From the NCBI GenBank assembly GCA_019916065.1, contig CM034239.1:34248419-34312418 (forward strand): a stretch of DNA of 64,000 bases, written 5' to 3'. This document shows positions 10,236 through 23,279 of this stretch, in pieces (the stretch's first letter is position 1; each line of letters begins with the position of its first letter). Source of the stretch: Vitellaria paradoxa. Taxonomy: Eukaryota > Streptophyta > Magnoliopsida > Ericales > Sapotaceae. The position numbers and the translations under genes are program-made. The notes under the pieces were generated by a model that made no database searches, was not told the DNA's origin, and worked only from the letters and a program-made list of their open reading frames with translations.

Positions 10236-12592
10236 TTAACAACTTTATATCAAATCAAATATAGACATTCAACCATTATTTCAAAATAATTTTTTATACT
10301 CTAAATTTCAAAAAAAAAAAATTACTTCTCTTAATTTTTAATTTTTTCAGAGTTTTAGTTTTTAATTTTTAGTTTTTAATCTCAAAACATCATTTTAAGA
10401 TTTACATTTTAAAATTTCAAAATTACTACGTAGACCTCCACACCCACGTCCAATCAAAAATTGAATTCAAACCCAACTCTCGTTTTCTAGCTCTCTCTCC
10501 AACACATACACACAACTCTCTCTTCTCTCCTCTTCCGTTTCAATTTCCTGAGAGAGACGCAAAGAGCTAGCTAGCCACGTTACTACACCCCCACCCCCGC
10601 CACGTTGGACAAATGTCCAATCAAAGGTTGTATTGTATTATATAGTTATTTTTTTATTTTTCTTTTATTTATATATATTATTTTTATTTATTTATTTTTA
10701 TTATTTTTTTGGAGGGGAGGGGAGGGGTATGAGGTAAGGGGATGAGAAACTATGTTGCACGTTTTTAGGATGAATGAATAACAAATTTTGGACTAATATT
10801 TTCTTACGAGATATTGCCAACGATGATACATAGCTGCAAGATATTGAACAGTAGTAATAAGTTAACTGAAAAAATGCCAACCAAGATTATTTAACTCATT
10901 CAGTGGGCAACTTAAGAATTATGTGAGTTATTCTTCTTCATGATAATTCATGGTTAATATATATGAATTTTAAATATAATATATATAGGCACACTAAAGT
11001 ACTTTTTGTAATGTTTTTTAAATTATAAAACATATGCTTAAAATTTATCAAACAAAAAAAAATTAAACTTTAAATTTCAGTATGCAGGTTTAACCAATAT
11101 TTAACCCGCTCAATGATAACTAATTATTAAACGAATATAATTGAATTCAGACCTGTTTAATCACACCAATTATGACCCGATTTAAATCCATGGTTATAAT
11201 TTCAGCTTCGAAGCATATGCTTTGTAACTGATGTGTGTATATATATATATATATATATATTTGGTTAATTGTAACTGATGTATTTATTGCATAAGATATG
11301 CGTAGTCCTGGATATCGTGTAATGTTATCAATCAATCCAAAACTAACCGAACAGGAAATTTAGATAATAATCAAGCATTGTTTGCTGCTTTAAAAGCTTG
11401 TCTTGAATTATAGTGTGGAGACTGCTTGTGGAGGGAGGGGGGATTGGGGTTGGAGAGTCTAGTCTTTGTGCCAGGCTTAATTGCAATGGGGAAAATGAAA
11501 GAATACCCAGTGAAATCAGCAAAGGAAACAAAAAAGAGCATGAAGTAGGAAGAGAATGCAGAAACAATTCGCTTGACTACACTTCCGTCGAACTGAAGTT
11601 TGGTTTAGATTGATTAAAATATATATATATATATATATAGGATTAGCACCACGAAAACAGGAATAAGAAAGTAACCTCCTTCCTTGACCTCTTCAGTATT
11701 TGCCAAGTTGCTCTAGTCCAATATGTTTTTTTTTTTTTTTTTTAATATGAGTATATGTATTTTCACTAAAATATTTTATATGAAAATAAATAAAATTTAA
11801 CATAAAAATTTTCAAAACTTAATTAAAAATTGATTAAAATTTGACTATCTCCTCCCCAAGAGGGTATAGACGATAATTCTAAGTTACCATAAAAATTGAT
11901 TGAGAATTAACATATAAACACATCATTGATTTAAGTTAAGAAATTTGATCCGCAATGCTTGTTTTTTTACATCCTATTGGGAACATGTGTAAAAATTGAG
12001 TCTCACATCAGATAAATAAAAAAAATGTTGAACCTTAATATACAATTGAGTGCCTCACATTTACAAGACTTAACATTTGAAGTAAATATGAGTCATTTAA
12101 TTTATATTGAATTCATGTGATGTGTGAATTCTTTGGATATTCTCTAACGAGTTGAACCTACTCACACACAAAAAGATTTCAGGTAAACTCCCATCACATC
12201 CCACCTGTCATTTTATTTTATTTTATTTTCTTGCCACTTCAAATTCTCCCCCTCTCTCTCTCTCTCACTCATCATCCAGCCTCTACAAATTACTTTAGCA
12301 CTGTGGACTTTAAGCAACTTGTGTACATCACTCGACCGGTGATGCCTCTCTCCTCACTCTTGGAACACATAAAAATCAATGAAATTTTTAACAGCTAACT
12401 CGTGATCTTTAACTACTATAAGAATTCCGTTCATTTTATCCATTGGTCCTCTTTTTTTTTTTTTTTTTCTTTCGTAAAATGTGGATAAAAAATAACAAGA
12501 AACAATTCGCATAATGAAGCAATTCTCTCACAATGGTAAGAGTTCCATCCTTGGTGGAGGAGGACGGGGGGGAATGGAGGAGGTGCATTAAT
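10236..12592. other. Intergenic DNA before the FAP3 3' end
   Basis: About 2.4 kb with little that is firm. There is a CT-rich block at 10490-10560, poly-T and TTTA runs, a (TA)n microsatellite at 11239-11260 and another near 11620-11639. A short minus-strand ORF at 11343-11567 is described separately. A CT-rich (TC)n stretch lies near 12250-12270. The last 200 bp may contain the FAP3 3' untranslated region. Confidence 0.5.
11343..11567 (-). CDS. Short ORF with signal-peptide-like N-terminus, hypothetical
   Basis: A 74-codon minus-strand frame starts MFLHSLPTSCSFLFPLLISL. The first 33 residues are strongly hydrophobic and end in a small-residue context (SLAQRL), as in a secretory signal. A Pro/Ser/Thr-rich linker (SPTPIPPPSTSS) and a short polar tail follow. 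No family is recognised, no splice partner was found, and there is no clear promoter. The composition is less AT-rich than its surroundings, which is the main reason to list it. It may be a chance ORF or a gene relic. Confidence 0.2.
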   Translation of the reverse strand: MFLHSLPTSCSFLFPLLISLGILSFSPLQLSLAQRLDSPTPIPPPSTSSLHTIIQDKLLKQQTMLDYYLNFLFG

Positions 12593-13765
12593 TTACTTGT
12601 TAAGCATTGTTGCCAACCCATTCGCAACGGAAGCTTTCAACGAAGGAGACACTGGATCACTTCCAAAAAACACGTCCAAGAGAGCCAATGCCACATTCTT
12701 TGACTCAATTGTTGCATCAACAGCTGAAGGAAAACCATCAGATGACACACAAACCTGGAGAAAAAAGTACTCAATCCAACCACCACTTTTTTAGGTTACA
12801 AAGCCCTAAAATTAAACAACTCCCCACTCCTCTCATAATAAAATATTAAATAGGTAAACTACACTTTGTACTCCTATACTTTAATCCATCCAATTTCTTT
12901 TTGGTCCTTGTACGTTATATCATCACACTTTACATGTATTTTAATCCAGTTCTACTTTATCCCGTTTCATCAGTTATCGTAATGAAAATGTGAAGGAAAA
13001 ATTCTAATTCATGAATAATTTTGACAAAATGGGCAAAGTGAAATAGAATTATGCATAGAAAACAAAGTGAGACAATTTAAAGCATAGAGGACATATGGAG
13101 ATTGGTAGTAAAGTACAATAGTGCCAAGTGTCATTTACCCAAGATAAATAAATAAATTACGTTAGAAAATTAATTCATGAAATTCACATTAGTCCCTGCT
13201 ATCAAGGGGTGAATTCAGGATTTAGAATTTGCCTCGACTGATATAAAATTGTCATTAAAAAAAATTAGTTTTTGCTCATATAAAAAATAACATAAATAAA
13301 AGAAATAAATACTTGTAATGCCGCAAAGCGGGTTGGGTTATAAAAATTTCGAGTAAGCTAAATTTGAAAAGAAAATTGAACTAAAACAAAATTTTGGGCC
13401 AGGTTATCCAGGCGGCTCAAGCCTCAGTCTATCCATGGTGTTGTCCAAGTAGGCGAAGAATTTGAAATGCAATAAATATGCCGTATTTTGTCTATAAAAT
13501 GAGTACTTACAAGCATTTTCGTTGGGTCAGGCCAAGTTAAAAATATGAATGTTCCTTTCTTAAGAGATCGCCCTTGGAAGATGCTACGAAATGTGGAGAG
13601 AGCTGATTCATCAACAGGAGTGGGTGATTTGATTCTCGGTGAGATTGCATCATCCAAGGCATCCCAGAAGGTTTTACCATCAACATCTCTTACCAGAACA
13701 ATGTGTAGTGATTTCTCTAGAGGAGCTGCACTTCATAAAATTAATTAAGTTAAATCATTTAGCAT

Positions 13766-13804
<39 letters not shown>

Positions 13805-16800
13805 GGGTTACCTTGAAAAAATGAGTCAAACAAAGATGAATCCTCTTGTATGTATTGAGCTGACCTCCCTTTCCAAGCATCTAATGTACTTAAAAGGGAT
13901 GGGTTCACATAGAGTCCTGCAGCATAGACCTTAACACCAATAATTGCAAAAACTTTCTCCCTGTATCCTGAAAACATTGCATACCCAGTTTTGAAGCTAT
14001 AATAAGAAGCAAGAAACACATAAGTTGAAAATCTAGCAGTTATTATCTCCTTTTTTTTTTTCAAACACTGTAAGAAAATGCTTGTTTGGTTGGATATGAA
14101 GTTGGATAGAAGATAGTATCATATTTTTAATTTCTATCCCACGTTTAGTTTTACTTTTTTTCTTAGGATAACATCTATCACAAGATGTCGACATTATACA
14201 TTCCATAAAAGATGTTATTATCTTAATAAAAAAAATGGGGAGTAAATTATATTCTGCACCATTACAATTTATACCAAATCTTATTTTGATCCATATAGTT
14301 TCAATTATAACAACCCCTTATACTTTCAATCAACTTTCAATTTTGTCATTCTTTAATAACTGTTAAAAAAAATGAAAAATATCACGTGTCCATCATTTAT
14401 AATTTACATGTGACATTTATCTTTAATAAATTTAACGGAATGACCAAAATGAAACTTGACCAAAAGTATAAGAAGTTGATTGTTGTAATTGAAAATAAAG
14501 GGATCAAAAGTGAGATTTAGTGTGAAGTGAATAAGTGCTGAGTGTAATTAACAAAAAAATTATTGTTAAACATATGATAAAATTAGAAGTAAGATGTAAT
14601 CTCTTATCCCACCCCATATCCAATGAAACAAACATGATAATGAACCTATCTTTTCCAGAAAACCTTTCCCATGCTTAAATTAGAGCACTAACCTGTTCCT
14701 ATTAATGATAACAGAGTTGAGCAACCTGGGAGGCTTAATAATTTCTGAAACTTCACTTTGGTGGCAGGTTCTTCTGTATATTCTGGACTTCCAACTAGAC
14801 CATGATTTAGAAGACAAGCATGTTAGATCTCCATGCAGGTGCATATAAAATGATTAGCGACTGTAATACTTCCATTTTCTTTAGGATTAATGAGGTTCTC
14901 CTCTAATTAGCAACTGCCTAGGTTAAGCAATTTTGAGTCCTCCCGATAAAACAACCCGTGTCAAACTTAGTACTTGCTTGGTGGATGATTTATAAATTTG
15001 ATCGGTAAACAGTTTTCAATTCAAAACTTGCAGTTGCAGGGGTTGGCACAAGTGCCCTTGTAAGGTTGTAGTGCATTTGTTTTGCTCCGGGGAGATGGAG
15101 TTGCTGATAGAAGGAGCAAACCCAAGATATATAGACACCACAATAATATCCTATACTATTGCTATGGGACACATATGGCCGATACTACACATGCCCATGG
15201 GATAGTAGGTCTCCATTTTCTCCATTCTGCATTGGGCCACACACGTGCTACAATGGCAATTACAATGGGAAGCAAGGCTGTAAGGCGGAGCAAATCTGGA
15301 AAGGACAAAAATTAGCCAAACTAACCTCTATCAACAGGCTGAGGCATTAAATTTTGCATAAGAGCTAATAAAACAACTAAACAATAAAGCACATAAGCTT
15401 GATGGAATTGTTACTTGCAAAAATTTTACTTTTATCCCATTCACCAGAAAATTGTATTTTTGCCCCTAGTGATTATAAATCCTAGGTTTGCTCCTGCTAG
15501 CACTCTAAAAAATTTCAGGGCTCTGTTATCAACCAATATGTCTAGTACCACAAAAAGATAGGTGAAGTACTGTAAAAATCTTACTGCCTTTCCTATTTAG
15601 GGATGGTAATGCGGTAGGCAAAGTGGCCAGTCCGAACTGATCCTAAACTAATAGGAGAGGGGTGAGGGGAAAAAGGTGATACCCATAAGGTTTTGGACTA
15701 GGACAAGATTAGGATAAAATATCTTGACCTGCCCTAACTAGTTTTAAAATTACAAAAATATTTTTACTAATCTTACTTTAAAATATTGAGAAGTTGAAAT
15801 GCTAGTACTAGAATGTTTGTTTTTACTATTTTGTTAATTTATATATTGGTAATTTTTTATTCTTTTTGGTTAGCAACTTGTCAGTATACTGTTTTTGTTG
15901 CCTTATTTTTAAAAACAAAATAATATAGTATTATTGATCTTAATGTGGATGGAGATCACAGACCTAGCTCCCCTACTTTTTATTTTTCTCTCATTTTTCT
16001 ACTCTTTAAACCTCAACCGCCCCCTACATCCAAAAGCTAAAAACACAACTTTTTTGTGGGTTCTATTTTATTAGATTTTTCTCTTCAATTCTTGCCCTAG
16101 TGCAAATTAAGAAGATTCAATTTTACGTGGTGTCCTATAGTTTAAATTGGAGTAAGTCTTCTCTCCTATTTCCTTTTCTAAATTCAATACGAGATTGCTT
16201 TTTGAAGGGGTAAGTGACTGTGTTACCTTTTTTTCTATTTAGAATGTTGAGATTTTGTTTGCTAACCATATATAGTGACTTTGTAGGCAGTTGATTTGCA
16301 AAGTATTATACAAAAACTCCACTTGGTGCTGGGAATAATTATATGAATACAATGAGTTTCAAGTTACTGAGGCTACTGTATATAGATTCAAGACCATAAC
16401 TGTGCCTTTTAGTTTTACTTTTTTGGTTTTGGTATTGTATTGCTAAAATGTTTGTTTGGGGTTTGGTTTTTGTGGCTGGCATATTTAGTGTGATCTTAAC
16501 ACAATATATGATTCATATGTTCAAAGGTGCAACTGTGATTACAAGAACTACCGGTTCAATTCAAGCAAAATTGTTATCCAACATATTAATGTGAAACGTC
16601 AATTGTTATTTGCATTTCCTAGTCATGTGTATAAATTTTAGAGCAGAGGTGAGAAGTAGTGTATTAGAGATTCTTAATTAGAAGTGTAAAAATTAGGACA
16701 ACTAATTTGTGTATGAAATTTTTCCCCCCTATAAACAAAACCTTCCTTTAAAGAAAGCAAAAGCAAAAAAACAAAAACAAACAGAATAAAAACACCACCC

Positions 16801-18271
16801 AAACAAGAGGTCCAACACCAAATGATCTAGAAAACAGTCCAACTGCACAAGTGCCTTGTGTGTTTTTATTGTCTTTTTGAAGTAACAGAGCAAAAAGAAA
16901 GTAAATATTTAATTTATGTCATGATCAATTCTCGGCAACAAAACAATAGTCATCTTTTTTTTTTTAATATAAGTGAAATGGAAAACAATATCCAGATTTA
17001 GAATAAGTGATGAGAGAACGAAAAATTCTACTTTGTCTTTATATCGTATAAAGTAATGCAGTATAAATTTATCAAATCATTAATTAAAATAGACCAGTTG
17101 TTAAACCCTGAACATAATGTTCAATATTATATATAAAAATTGAAACGGTTAAGTGTCAGTGAATAAGAAAAGGTTGTCAAAAAGATTAGAAAAGAGGCCA
17201 GTAAAATGGGACCCACAAAAGGCTGTATTTTTAGCCATTGGATGTAGTAGACGACTGAGATTTAAATAAATAACAAAAAGAAAAATGGCAAAAAAATAAA
17301 AAGTAGGGGACCCGTTGCCATTCCTGCTATCTGGTGAACTTATACCAAATTGTGCTTTGACGGGGTTCTATTTCTCCTAATTGCCTTGCATATATATGAT
17401 GCCTCTGTGTTCCAAAATTTTCAATTGTTAACCCAAAATTTGTCAATTTCACTTGTTTTTCCCAAAATGTGTAGTTCAATTTTAGTCAGACTAATAGAAA
17501 TTTACTAAAAAATATGAAATTCCCATGTTTTGTCATCGCAAGGCTGAAAATTTTCTGTTCACAGTGTGTTCTTATTTCAGCATAGAATTAAGCATAAGTT
17601 TGGTAAATGCAAATCCAGCTAAGTAAACTACACGTCTTACGATTACGAATCGAATGGCTAGGAGTTGTACACATCAGAAATTAAAATGCTTTGATACTAA
17701 ACTGGGAAAATTTAAGCTGCAAATTCCCAACTACTCACAACCACAAACTAGGTTTGGCTGTACGGTACAGTTTGTTTCTCGTACAAATCATTTACATCCC
17801 AGACTAAGCCAAGGTAGAAAGTCCTCAACAATTCATCAATTTTTGAGGAGGAGGAGAAGGAAACAGGAAAAAACTAAAATAACAGTGATTCACATCAACA
17901 TTTTCAGTGTTGAATTTGACTTTCAGCATGAAGCTTGCCGTGTATGTGTGTATATATATGTATATATGTATGTATATGCAAACTGGATTATGTTACAGCA
18001 AGTGATAATGTGGGGGCAGGTGCAGAAAACTGAAAACAGTTCTACCTGAAGAAGACGACGAAGAAGAAGCAGCGGCAGCTTTGGTTGAGAAGTGACGAGG
18101 AAATGTGGATAAAAGAGGGAAAGCATGAGTCTTGTTCAATATTGCTAAAGGGTTTTGTGGGCTGGCGCCTGGAAAATAGGGTCTGGGGTTGGAATTCCCT
18201 GAAATGGATTTGGTGGGCGATGGGAGCCAGACTCCTGCTGCTGGTGTTGAAGTCGCCCCAGCCCCAAGCAT
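12593..18271 (-). CDS. FAP3: Fatty-acid-binding protein 3, chalcone-isomerase fold, plastidial
   Basis: A non-catalytic chalcone-isomerase-fold protein. Members of the FAP group bind fatty acids in the plastid stroma and influence fatty-acid metabolism. The five exons in coding order are 18271-18046, 14794-14693, 13967-13812, 13725-13511 and 12754-12593. All introns are GT-AG with consistent phase, giving 286 residues, close to Arabidopsis FAP3. Exon 1 encodes a Ser/Ala/Pro-rich transit peptide ending in a serine run. Exon 2 holds [18 protein letters not shown]. Exon 3 holds [20 protein letters not shown], the core CHI-fold strands. Exon 4 holds [14 protein letters not shown] and the Ser/Thr-rich segment to TWPDPTKML. 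Exon 5 ends [15 protein letters not shown]. Intron 1 is 3.25 kb; intron 2 is almost filled by a MITE; intron 3 is only 86 bp and contains a (GA)n tract. Nothing is broken. Confusion with a true chalcone isomerase is unlikely given the FAP3-type plastid leader and length. Confidence 0.93.
13770..13802. repeat. (CT)16 microsatellite in FAP3 intron 3
   Basis: A perfect CT dinucleotide run of about 33 bp, read as (GA)n on the gene strand. It begins about 8 bp after the intron 3 donor and takes up over a third of this 86-bp intron. Length variation here would directly change a near-minimal intron. Confidence 0.9.
14079..14636. mobile_element. MITE-like element filling FAP3 intron 2
   Basis: The left end TGCTTGTTTGGTTGGATATG and the right end, reverse-complemented CATGTTTGTTTCATTGGATA, form an imperfect inverted repeat that extends into GGATAGAAG / GGATAAGAG. 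The enclosed 558 bp is non-coding and lies entirely within intron 2 (13968-14692). No clear target duplication could be read, so the superfamily is open. The gene's splice sites are intact. Confidence 0.45.
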
Positions 18272-18780
18272 TTTTATTTTTATTTTTTCTTATAATTCTA
18301 ATGCAAATCTAGAGAGAGGATTTTCAAGTCCCAGTGGGACTATTAAAAGGTAGAGGAAAATGGAAAAATAAATAGGTGGGTCCAACCTGCACCTACTCAC
18401 CAACGTCTTGCCGATCTAGAGAAGGTTTTGTTCAGTGGAATTCTTTTTCTGCAAACCTACTTTTGTATGCATGGACAACCAACTTTAAGCCAATTCATTG
18501 GGCGTGAAAATCAACCGAATCGATTTGAATGATAAGGTGTTTGCATTAAACTTGTTAAATTTAATGTGTTTAAAAAATTAATTTAAATTAAGTTTGGTTC
18601 ATTTATTATTTGAGTTGAACTCGGATGTCTTATTGAATTTGTCCCAATTCGTACCCAAATAATAATATTCTCGATTGAAATAATTTAATGTTTTACAACG
18701 TATGACGGGAAATTAGGTCCCCTGGCATACTATAAGCATTACATGTAGGTTATGACGCTTTGGGGAGTTAAATTAATTAG
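18272..18780 (-). promoter_or_regulatory. FAP3 upstream region
   Basis: About 500 bp between the FAP3 ATG and the first recognisable gag codons of the gypsy element. It contains CCCAGTGGGACTATTAAAAG near 18330, which may be leader or promoter, and AT-rich sequence further out. No clear TATA box could be assigned. The retrotransposon boundary sets a short upper limit on the undisturbed promoter. Confidence 0.35.
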
Positions 18781-18783
18781 CTC

Positions 18784-19640
18784 ATGTGTCGTGTATTTCC
18801 ATCAACTCTTGGCAACGTTACTCTCTAGTGGTTTCACAAGTTGTCACCACGAAGCATCAGTAGCTGGAAACAACTCGCAGAAGAGTTTGTTGTCAAATTT
18901 TTGACTAACGCAAAACAGCCAAAAACTGCAAACGGGCTTCTCACCATGAGGAAGAGAAGTAACGAGAGCCTTAGAGATTACTCTCGAAGGCACATGGAGG
19001 TATACAATGAATTGGAGGGGTGTTATGAATAGTTGGTAGTCACTTCCTTCAAATTGGACCCCAGAAAGGTGAAAAACTCTTACTTTCTCTAACAAAGAAA
19101 CTAATAGTGAACATATCATATTTGATGTGCAGAATAGAAAAACATGCCAAAGTAAAAGATAAGACGAGGGTAGCCGACCAGAAGGAAGCGAAGCCTGTTG
19201 GGTCTCGGGGAGGAAAACAGCGTGAGGGAAAACGAGAGTTCATTGAGGATATGAAGTCAGTCTTTGAAGCTGTCAACACAGTATTTAAGGAGTCGATCTT
19301 CAAGATCCTCCCCCTCATCAAGATAAACCCTACTTCAAATGGCCGAAGAGATTCCTTGATTTTCCAGGCAAGGAGACTTATAAAGATTACTATTCTTATC
19401 ACCGGGACAGGGGGCATTGCACAGGGGCATGTTGCTCCCTGCGATATCTTCTAGAAGATTTGGTAAAAGAAGGCCACCTGAAGGAATACATAGACGAGGC
19501 CAAGACATACGAAGGAGGGCAACAACCTTGAGCCCAGTGGGGAGATCAAAGGGGTGAACAGAGAAGGAGGAGAGAGCAGTTAGAGGGCTAAAGCAATGAT
19601 GAAGTAGACACTCAGCCACCTCCAAGGGTAAAACCGAGGA
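18784..19640 (+). pseudogene. gag of Tat-like gypsy element, degenerate
   Basis: Conserved gag core: CRVFPSTLG, then WFHKLSPRSISSWKQLAEEF, then SNESLRDYSRRHMEVYNELE. Downstream a His/Cys-containing box like the YC-x-H-RD-H-G-H region appears in altered form (about 19385-19430, YHRDRGHC), followed by LLEDLVKEGHLKEYI, the usual sequence after that box. Stops interrupt it at about 18820, 19030 and 19530, and frames change between blocks. Non-functional. Confidence 0.8.
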
Positions 19641-21554
19641 GAGAAGTCCAAAGGCCGGCGATTATTCATGTCATTCACATGGAGAATTACCTGTAATTTA
19701 TTATTGCTTGTCCTAGGGGGGACCAACACGTTAGCAAGTTTGGAGAGGCGCTGAAGGTGGATGTTGCCCCAAGCAAACGTCTCAAAACAGAAGCGGCTCG
19801 GGGCATATCATTTTTTGAAGATGAATGTAATGGGGTGCTACGACCACATAACGATGCTCTGGTAATTACCCTCAAAATGTTTGAGTCAGACGTAAAAAGA
19901 GTCCTAGTTGATGTTGGAAGTTTAACTGAAGTTATGTTTCTAAGCCTATTCCAAAAGTTGGGGCTAAGTGAAGAAGACTTGGAACCAGTTAAATCCCTAA
20001 TCATTTGGTTTAATTATGTTCCAATCTAGCCTCTCAGAAGGGTTATTATACCTATTTGGGTGGAACCGGTGGAATGTGAGGTAGAGTTCACTTTGGTGGA
20101 TACACCATCTTCCTATAATGCAATAATAGGAAGATCTTGTATTCACTTGCTGAAAGCGGTTCCATTAACTTATCACTAAGTTCAGGAGTTGCCGTATGGC
20201 AATGAGGTGATAGAGATTAGGGGAGACCAGGATACTTCAAGGAGATGCTTCACTGCTACTTTGAAGTCCAAGCCCTTGCCTGAGGAGGTCCAACTTATGG
20301 AGATGCCCGATGACACTTCGAAAATTAACAAACTTTAGGGGGGATCTAGAGCAAAAGGCCATTGGAGGCTTGCAGAAAGTTCTGGTAAGCCCAGCCAAAT
20401 ATGACAAGTTTTTCATAATTGGGGGCAAGCTTAGGTAATGAGAAGAAACTAGAGTTGTTAGAAATGCTTCTGAAGAATATTAGAACATTTGCTTGGATGC
20501 CCCTGGAAATATCGAGTGTTGCTCTTGAAGTCATGAGCCATAAGTTGAATGCTAATCTTAGGGCCAAGCCAGTAATTCAAAAAGCAAGAAAGTCATCTCT
20601 GTAACATGTTGAGGCGGTTATAGAGGACGTCGGCAGGCTACTGAAAGCTAAGATTATTAGGGAAGTATCATATTTCGAGTGGCTAGCAAACATAGTCGTC
20701 ATGAAGAAGAAGAATGGGAAGTGGAGGGTTTGTGTTAACTACACGGATCTGAACAAAGCATGTCCTAAAAATCCATTCCCACTCCTAAAGATCAACCAAC
20801 TCGTGGACTCGATGGCAAGAAATACAAGAATGTCATTTTTAGATGCTTACAGGAGATACCACCAAATCCCCATGCACAAACCTGACGAAGAAAAGACTAT
20901 TTTTATCACTCCAAAGGGGATCTACTGTTATAAGGTCATGTCATTTGGATTGAAGAATGCTAGTGTTACTTACCAGCGCTTGGTTACAAAAATGTTCAAA
21001 GATGACCTCGACAAGATCATGGAAGTCTATATTGATGATGTGGTGGTAAAAAGTAAAAAGTTTGAGACCTATATTCAGCATTTGCAACATGTGTTTAATA
21101 CTCTTGATGAGTATGAATTGAAGCTCAAAGTTGCCAAGTGTGCCTTCGAAGTTAATTCAGGAGAGGAATAAAAGCAGATCTTGACCAGATCTGTGCTATT
21201 CAAGCCATTGTCCCACCTTGTGCAAAGAAGAAAGTGTAAAAGCTCGTAGGGATGGTTGCAATGCTAAATAGGTTCAATAGCCGAGTTTCGGGCAAGTGCC
21301 ATCTATTCTTTAAGCTTCTAAAATGGGCAAACAAGATGATCTGGGATGAGGAAGCAGACCAAGCACTGGTATGGTTAAAAGATTATCTGATTGCTACGCC
21401 AATTCTGACAACCCCCCAACCAGAGGATGTTTTGCATTTGTATCTTGCTGTATCAAATCATGCAGTCAGCACTGTTTTGCTTAGGGAGGAAAATGGAAAG
21501 TAGAAGCCAATCTACTCTGCAAGGGAAATGACCACTAATGAAAAGTGTGTCTAA

Positions 21555-23279
21555 ACTAACCCCCAAGTGTAAGGGTGTACGGTGTAGTTTTAACTCGGTG
21601 AGTCCGAGGTTGAATCCACAGGGAACTATGAGATTGAACACTAAGATTTTCTAAGTTCTTCTACCTACTGGTTTTGTTTTAAAAATAGGAAAAGAAAAAT
21701 TTATGTTGGGTTTTGAAAAGTGTTGATTACTAACTGCTAAATAAATAAAGTAAATAGCAACAATTAAATTAAACTAAAACGAAAGCAATAACACTATGCA
21801 TTCAAGATAATTTACAATTCTTGATTCAACTTTCAATTCCAAGTAGTTTACATCTTCACTATGGGATGTGATGGAATCCTTGGGTATAAACCTAAATTAG
21901 GATTGTTTAAAAATTATTGAGAAAGTTTTAATCAAAAGTTTTTACTAGTGATTGCAGAGAATATAGTAAAAAACTTCTGTTTTCGAAGGGTTTTCAAACA
22001 ATCCTATTCTAATTCGGGTTCAAATCCAAATTTTTAGTTTATCCAAAATTATTAAGAAAATTTTAATTAAAAACCTTTACCAGTGATTACAGAGAATTTA
22101 GTCAAAGGTTTTCATTTTCAAATGTTTCTGAAACAAACCAATTCAAACTTGAATTCAAAATCTGAATTTTCAGTTCTTCAAAAATATTAAGAAAATTTTA
22201 TTCGAAAACCTTTACCAGTGATTACAGAGAATATAGTCAAAGGTTTTCATTTTTGAAAGCTTTTGAAAGAACTGAATTAGGTTTTAAAAATTGTAGATCC
22301 CTACGCATGAGTTTTCGCAAACCATGCGAAGGTCAATACGCACATCCTATAGATCAGAGTAACGTGTCCTTCCTTGATTCGTTGAGTCAAGAACTAGGGT
22401 TTACGCTAACATAACTTTAAACGAACTAAAATCAATCATCAAACACATATTTAAAGAATCTAAAGAATAAGATGAAGAAACAATATTATTAAAATGAAGA
22501 ACGAAAGTAAACGTACTCTGAAATCAACGCTGAAACGAAGTATTAAACGACTACGGCTGTAACGAAAACTATGAAGGCTTCAAAGATCCGTAAAAGCATT
22601 ACACGAACATTAAAACTCTCTAAAAACTATCTAAAACTCTAAAAAGAATGGAAAAACTAAACTAAGGCTATGTAAAACTAAACTATGGCTCCCCTAGGGT
22701 TGGCAATGTAGCATAAGTTATAAAGAAGTTACAAGAAAAACCCTAAAAGATGGAATTAAGCTGCGCACGCATAACACACTGTGGTCCAGACCATTTGGCA
22801 GGGGGTCCGGACCACAGAAACTTTGCTCTTCAAGTTCTGCTTCTCGTTTGCTGCTTCTGACAGCTTTCTGTCCTCAACTTCCAATGCGATTTTGACCTTG
22901 AAGATGATGGATTTAGGCTTCGGCTAAAACACGAAAGTTGTAGCCCTTTGAGTCTTCTTTCCAACCCAAAAAGAATCAGGTTAATCCAAGTTGTGAGAGA
23001 AAAGATATGGTCAAAATACTGACAAGGTGTCAAGCTGAAACTTTAGCTGCACATCACTTCAATCATCTTGAACTTCGAACCATTTTTCTTTCCTCGGCAG
23101 CCACTTTCATCGCTGCTAATCTCACTTATTTTGCCCTTTTCCCTGCAATTAAGAAAATAATTACTATAAGTAATAAAATAATGATAAAACTTCAGAATAA
23201 ACTACTTAAACGTATTAATAGCTATGCAAAAGTGGAGTTTGTAATTACACTTTTCAAGTGTAATCAGGAACTTTATAAG
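21555..23279. repeat. Non-coding repeat inserted in gypsy pol
   Basis: About 1.7 kb separates two parts of the same RT/RNase H connection, so it was inserted after the host element. Near both ends the motif CAAGTGTAA occurs (about 21564 and 23256). Near the left end is GGTGAGTCCGAGGTTGAATC followed by CACAGGGA. Inside are a 135-bp tandem repeat and a cluster of short AT-rich segments. The right third holds a segment also found, inverted, at about 33985-34060. No protein-coding frame is convincing and no target duplication was identified. The family is unknown to me. Limits are approximate. Confidence 0.6.
21913..22270. repeat. 135-bp tandem repeat, about 2.6 copies
   Basis: Units start at about 21913, 22048 and 22183, an exact 135-bp spacing. 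Each contains ATTAAGAAAATTTTAATT-like sequence, then CAGTGATTACAGAGAATATA, then AGTCAAAGGTTTTCATTTT. The third copy is incomplete. Copies 2 and 3 are closer to each other than to copy 1. The array lies inside the repeat inserted into the gypsy pol region. Confidence 0.85.

Noticed and set aside
15599..17325. Possible decayed hAT element in FAP3 intron 1 (GGGATGGTAATGCGG at the left, GGAATGGCAACGGG reversed at the right)
   Set aside because: The ends are only loosely similar, no 8-bp duplication was found and no transposase remains. Not enough to list.
18841..19625. Several minus-strand frames of about 90-120 codons
   Set aside because: They are antisense to recognisable gag sequence and have no family resemblance, unlike the downstream antisense ORF at 25.5-28.2 kb.
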